The translations under genes were made by a program, and so were the position numbers. Shown piece by piece: positions 62,530 through 64,000 of a stretch of DNA of 64,000 nt. Each line of letters opens with the position of its first letter. The stretch's first letter is position 1. The DNA is from Pseudomonadota bacterium (lineage in GTDB: Bacteria; Pseudomonadota; Alphaproteobacteria; Caulobacterales; Aquidulcibacteraceae): positions 620,001-684,000 of the forward strand of contig JAIUOD010000001.1 of assembly GCA_020161405.1 (NCBI GenBank), in the 5' to 3' direction. Below the pieces are notes generated by a model. It saw only the letters and a list, made by a program, of their open reading frames with translations, was not told the origin of the DNA and made no database searches.

Positions 62530-63938
62530 AAAGTTATTTTTTAGGTATAGCAGGCGCGGGTGTTTCCGCCCTTGCATCAATATTAAAATCAGAAGGCTAT
62601 GAGGTTAGCGGCTCTGATGAAGGGGTGTTTGCGCCAATTTCAACCTATTTAGATAATCTTGGGATAAAGTATAAAACCAGTTTTGATAGAGCCAATGTTC
62701 CGCCCGATATTGATGTGGCAATCATCGGAACCACCGCCAAAATAAACCCCGAAACCAACCCCGAATTACAAGAAATTATTGCACGCAATATTCCGCATTA
62801 TACTTTTGCCGAATATTTGGGGCTGCACACCAAGGGGCGCGATAATTTGGTGGTCGCGGGTTCTTTTGGCAAATCATCTTTAACCGCGCTTGTAACACAT
62901 ATTTTAAGGCATTCAGGGCGAAACCCTGGCTGGTTTGTTGGCGCAATTGCCAAGGATTTGCCGCAAACAGGATTTTGGGGCAAAGATAAAGAATTCATTA
63001 TTGAAGGCGATGAATATATTGTGAGTGTTAATGACAAACGCTCCAAATTCGAGCTTTATGAAGCTAAAAATATTCTTTTATCATCAATTGTGCATGATCA
63101 CGTGAATATGTTTCCGACAATGGAAATTTATGAAGATTTATTCCAAAGACTTATAAATAAACTACCAGAAGGTGGAAAAATATTCGCAGCTAATCAGTAT
63201 GAACCAATCCATCGCTTAATAACTAAGGCGCAAAGAAATTCCGATGTTATTTGGTATGGGCTTGATGAATGTTCAGGCTTTTTTGCGAAAAATGTTGAAA
63301 TTGGTGAGTTTACAACATTTGATTTAGTTACACCTGCACGCGATAAAATTCACCTTACTACATCGCAATTGGGTATGCATAATATTGAAAATATTGTTGC
63401 CGCATCCGCTTATGTGCTTACGGAAAAACTTGTAAGCCCTGAAGAATTACAAAAAGCAATTCTTGCCTTTAATGGTGTAGAGCGGCGGCTTGATAAAAAA
63501 ACCAGTATTTCAAGCGTTCCTTTATATGAAGGTTTTGGCTCAAGCTATGAAAAAGCGCGTTCGGCGATTGAAGCGATAAAACTACATTTCCCATCACGTA
63601 AATTATTTGTAGTATTTGAACCCCATACTTTTTCATGGCGCAACCGTGCATCGCTATTTTGGTATGATCATGTATTTGCGGGGGTTAATAAAGTACTTAT
63701 GCTTCCGCCGCCAACACATGGCGCAGGCAATCATGACCAATTAAGTCATGATGAAATAATTGCCCGAACGCAGAATGCCGATATTGATGTTCTTGGTGTT
63801 GATAATTCCCAAGATGTTATAAATTATCTTATGAATGAATTGGACGGCAGCAATGAGGTGGTTTTACTATTATCCTCTGGCCCACTTGATAGCTTACCAC
63901 AAAGCTTGCCGCCTTTATTAGACGAAGAATTTAGCTAA
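62526..63938 (+). CDS. divergent Mpl/MurC-like Mur ligase
   Basis: A 470-residue protein with the three Mur ligase domains. The N-terminus SYFLGIAGAGVSALASILKS binds UDP-MurNAc in relatives; EGDEYIVSVNDKRSKFEL near residue 160 and HDHVNMF near 190 match Mpl. Two catalytic regions differ: the P-loop is VAGSFGKSS near 116 where Mpl has GTHGKTT, and the C-terminal block reads YEGFGSSYEKA near 336 where Mpl and MurC have an Asp-x-x-His-His-Pro motif. It may thus join another peptide or use another acceptor. It is last gene of the his unit, after the GNAT gene. Confidence 0.85.
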   Translation: MKSYFLGIAGAGVSALASILKSEGYEVSGSDEGVFAPISTYLDNLGIKYKTSFDRANVPPDIDVAIIGTTAKINPETNPELQEIIARNIPHYTFAEYLGLHTKGRDNLVVAGSFGKSSLTALVTHILRHSGRNPGWFVGAIAKDLPQTGFWGKDKEFIIEGDEYIVSVNDKRSKFELYEAKNILLSSIVHDHVNMFPTMEIYEDLFQRLINKLPEGGKIFAANQYEPIHRLITKAQRNSDVIWYGLDECSGFFAKNVEIGEFTTFDLVTPARDKIHLTTSQLGMHNIENIVAASAYVLTEKLVSPEELQKAILAFNGVERRLDKKTSISSVPLYEGFGSSYEKARSAIEAIKLHFPSRKLFVVFEPHTFSWRNRASLFWYDHVFAGVNKVLMLPPPTHGAGNHDQLSHDEIIARTQNADIDVLGVDNSQDVINYLMNELDGSNEVVLLLSSGPLDSLPQSLPPLLDEEFS

Positions 63939-64000
63939 TTATTCAAATAATTTGGATTTATAATTCATAAGCATGGTGAATGATGCATCATCAATTGCAT
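63939..64000 (-). CDS. 3' end of a gene cut by the window edge
   Basis: On the minus strand a frame enters from the right edge and ends at TAA 63939-63941, encoding AIDDASFTMLMNYKSKLFE. Its stop abuts the stop of the Mur ligase gene, so the two converge directly. I do not recognise the product from 20 residues. Confidence 0.55.
   Translation of the reverse strand, partial: AIDDASFTMLMNYKSKLFE

Noticed and set aside
1..64000. CRISPR array, tRNA or rRNA genes, insertion sequences, prophage
   Set aside because: No regularly spaced repeats, cloverleaf segments, transposase or phage structural genes were seen reading either strand.

Overview
The window looks like a stretch of chromosome from an AT-rich alphaproteobacterium (G+C roughly 38-40% by eye, not computed). 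Reasons: a ubiquinone gene (ubiG); a class II aldolase, transketolase and rpe set; 6S RNA directly before a 5-formyltetrahydrofolate cyclo-ligase gene; hslVU close to hisBHAFE, an arrangement I recall from alphaproteobacteria near the replication origin; long HslV propeptide; a bacterial inward-rectifier K+ channel; and large TonB-dependent receptors. Many exported proteins and lipoproteins point to a free-living Gram-negative cell, perhaps related to Caulobacterales or Hyphomonadales (inference). I found no tRNA, rRNA, CRISPR array, insertion sequence, phage or plasmid module.

Layout. 1-3000: two secreted cysteine-rich Sel1-repeat proteins on the minus strand. 3000-10200: aspartate kinase, ubiG, aldolase/transketolase, rpe, and two small lipoproteins flanking rpe. 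10200-14000: a TPP riboswitch controlling a CytX-like permease, a YebC regulator, 6S RNA, the folate cyclo-ligase and a YmdB-type phosphodiesterase. 13900-21700: a probable uptake and catabolism island of two back-to-back transcription units: TetR, acyl-CoA synthetase and MaoC-type hydratase leftward; alpha/beta hydrolase, TonB-dependent receptor and MFS transporter rightward. 21600-24800: feoA-feoB-apbC iron operon behind a Fur-like palindrome. 25000-38300: EF-hand protein, EamA transporters, WrbA-like flavoprotein plus extradiol dioxygenase divergent from a LysR regulator, TesB, a second TonB receptor followed by a Tat-exported PhoD phosphatase, an SDR, a P-loop kinase-like protein, an M20 peptidase and a TetR regulator. 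38300-48600: paralogous lipoproteins, etfBA, two exported hydrolases, a glycosyltransferase, leuB, a secreted propeller-like protein with a 45-residue ORF just upstream, and a small basic protein. 48700-58700: fabI, small membrane proteins, a DnaQ-like exonuclease, the K+ channel, a 35-residue protein with its own strong promoter and terminator, heat-shock hslVU, two tandem secreted paralogues and a c-di-GMP phosphodiesterase. 58950-63940: hisBHAFE followed, with overlapping start codons, by a GNAT acetyltransferase and a divergent Mur ligase.

How parts work together. fba, tkt and rpe serve sugar-phosphate interconversion. The acyl-CoA ligase, MaoC protein, TesB, SDR and ETF are parts of acyl-CoA turnover spread over several loci. 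The two TonB receptors each sit beside genes that suggest what they import: an ester hydrolase plus MFS exporter or importer in one case, a phosphatase in the other.

The most interesting items are: the GNAT plus Mur-ligase pair with altered catalytic motifs; the 35-residue protein transcript and the hairpin cluster with a perfect DnaA box beside it; an RpoH-type promoter that would give hslV almost no leader; the TPP riboswitch with a visible Shine-Dalgarno-masking hairpin; the two Hcp-like proteins with 12 cysteine pairs each; and ApbC without its usual CxxC. No single undescribed multi-gene defence-like system was evident.
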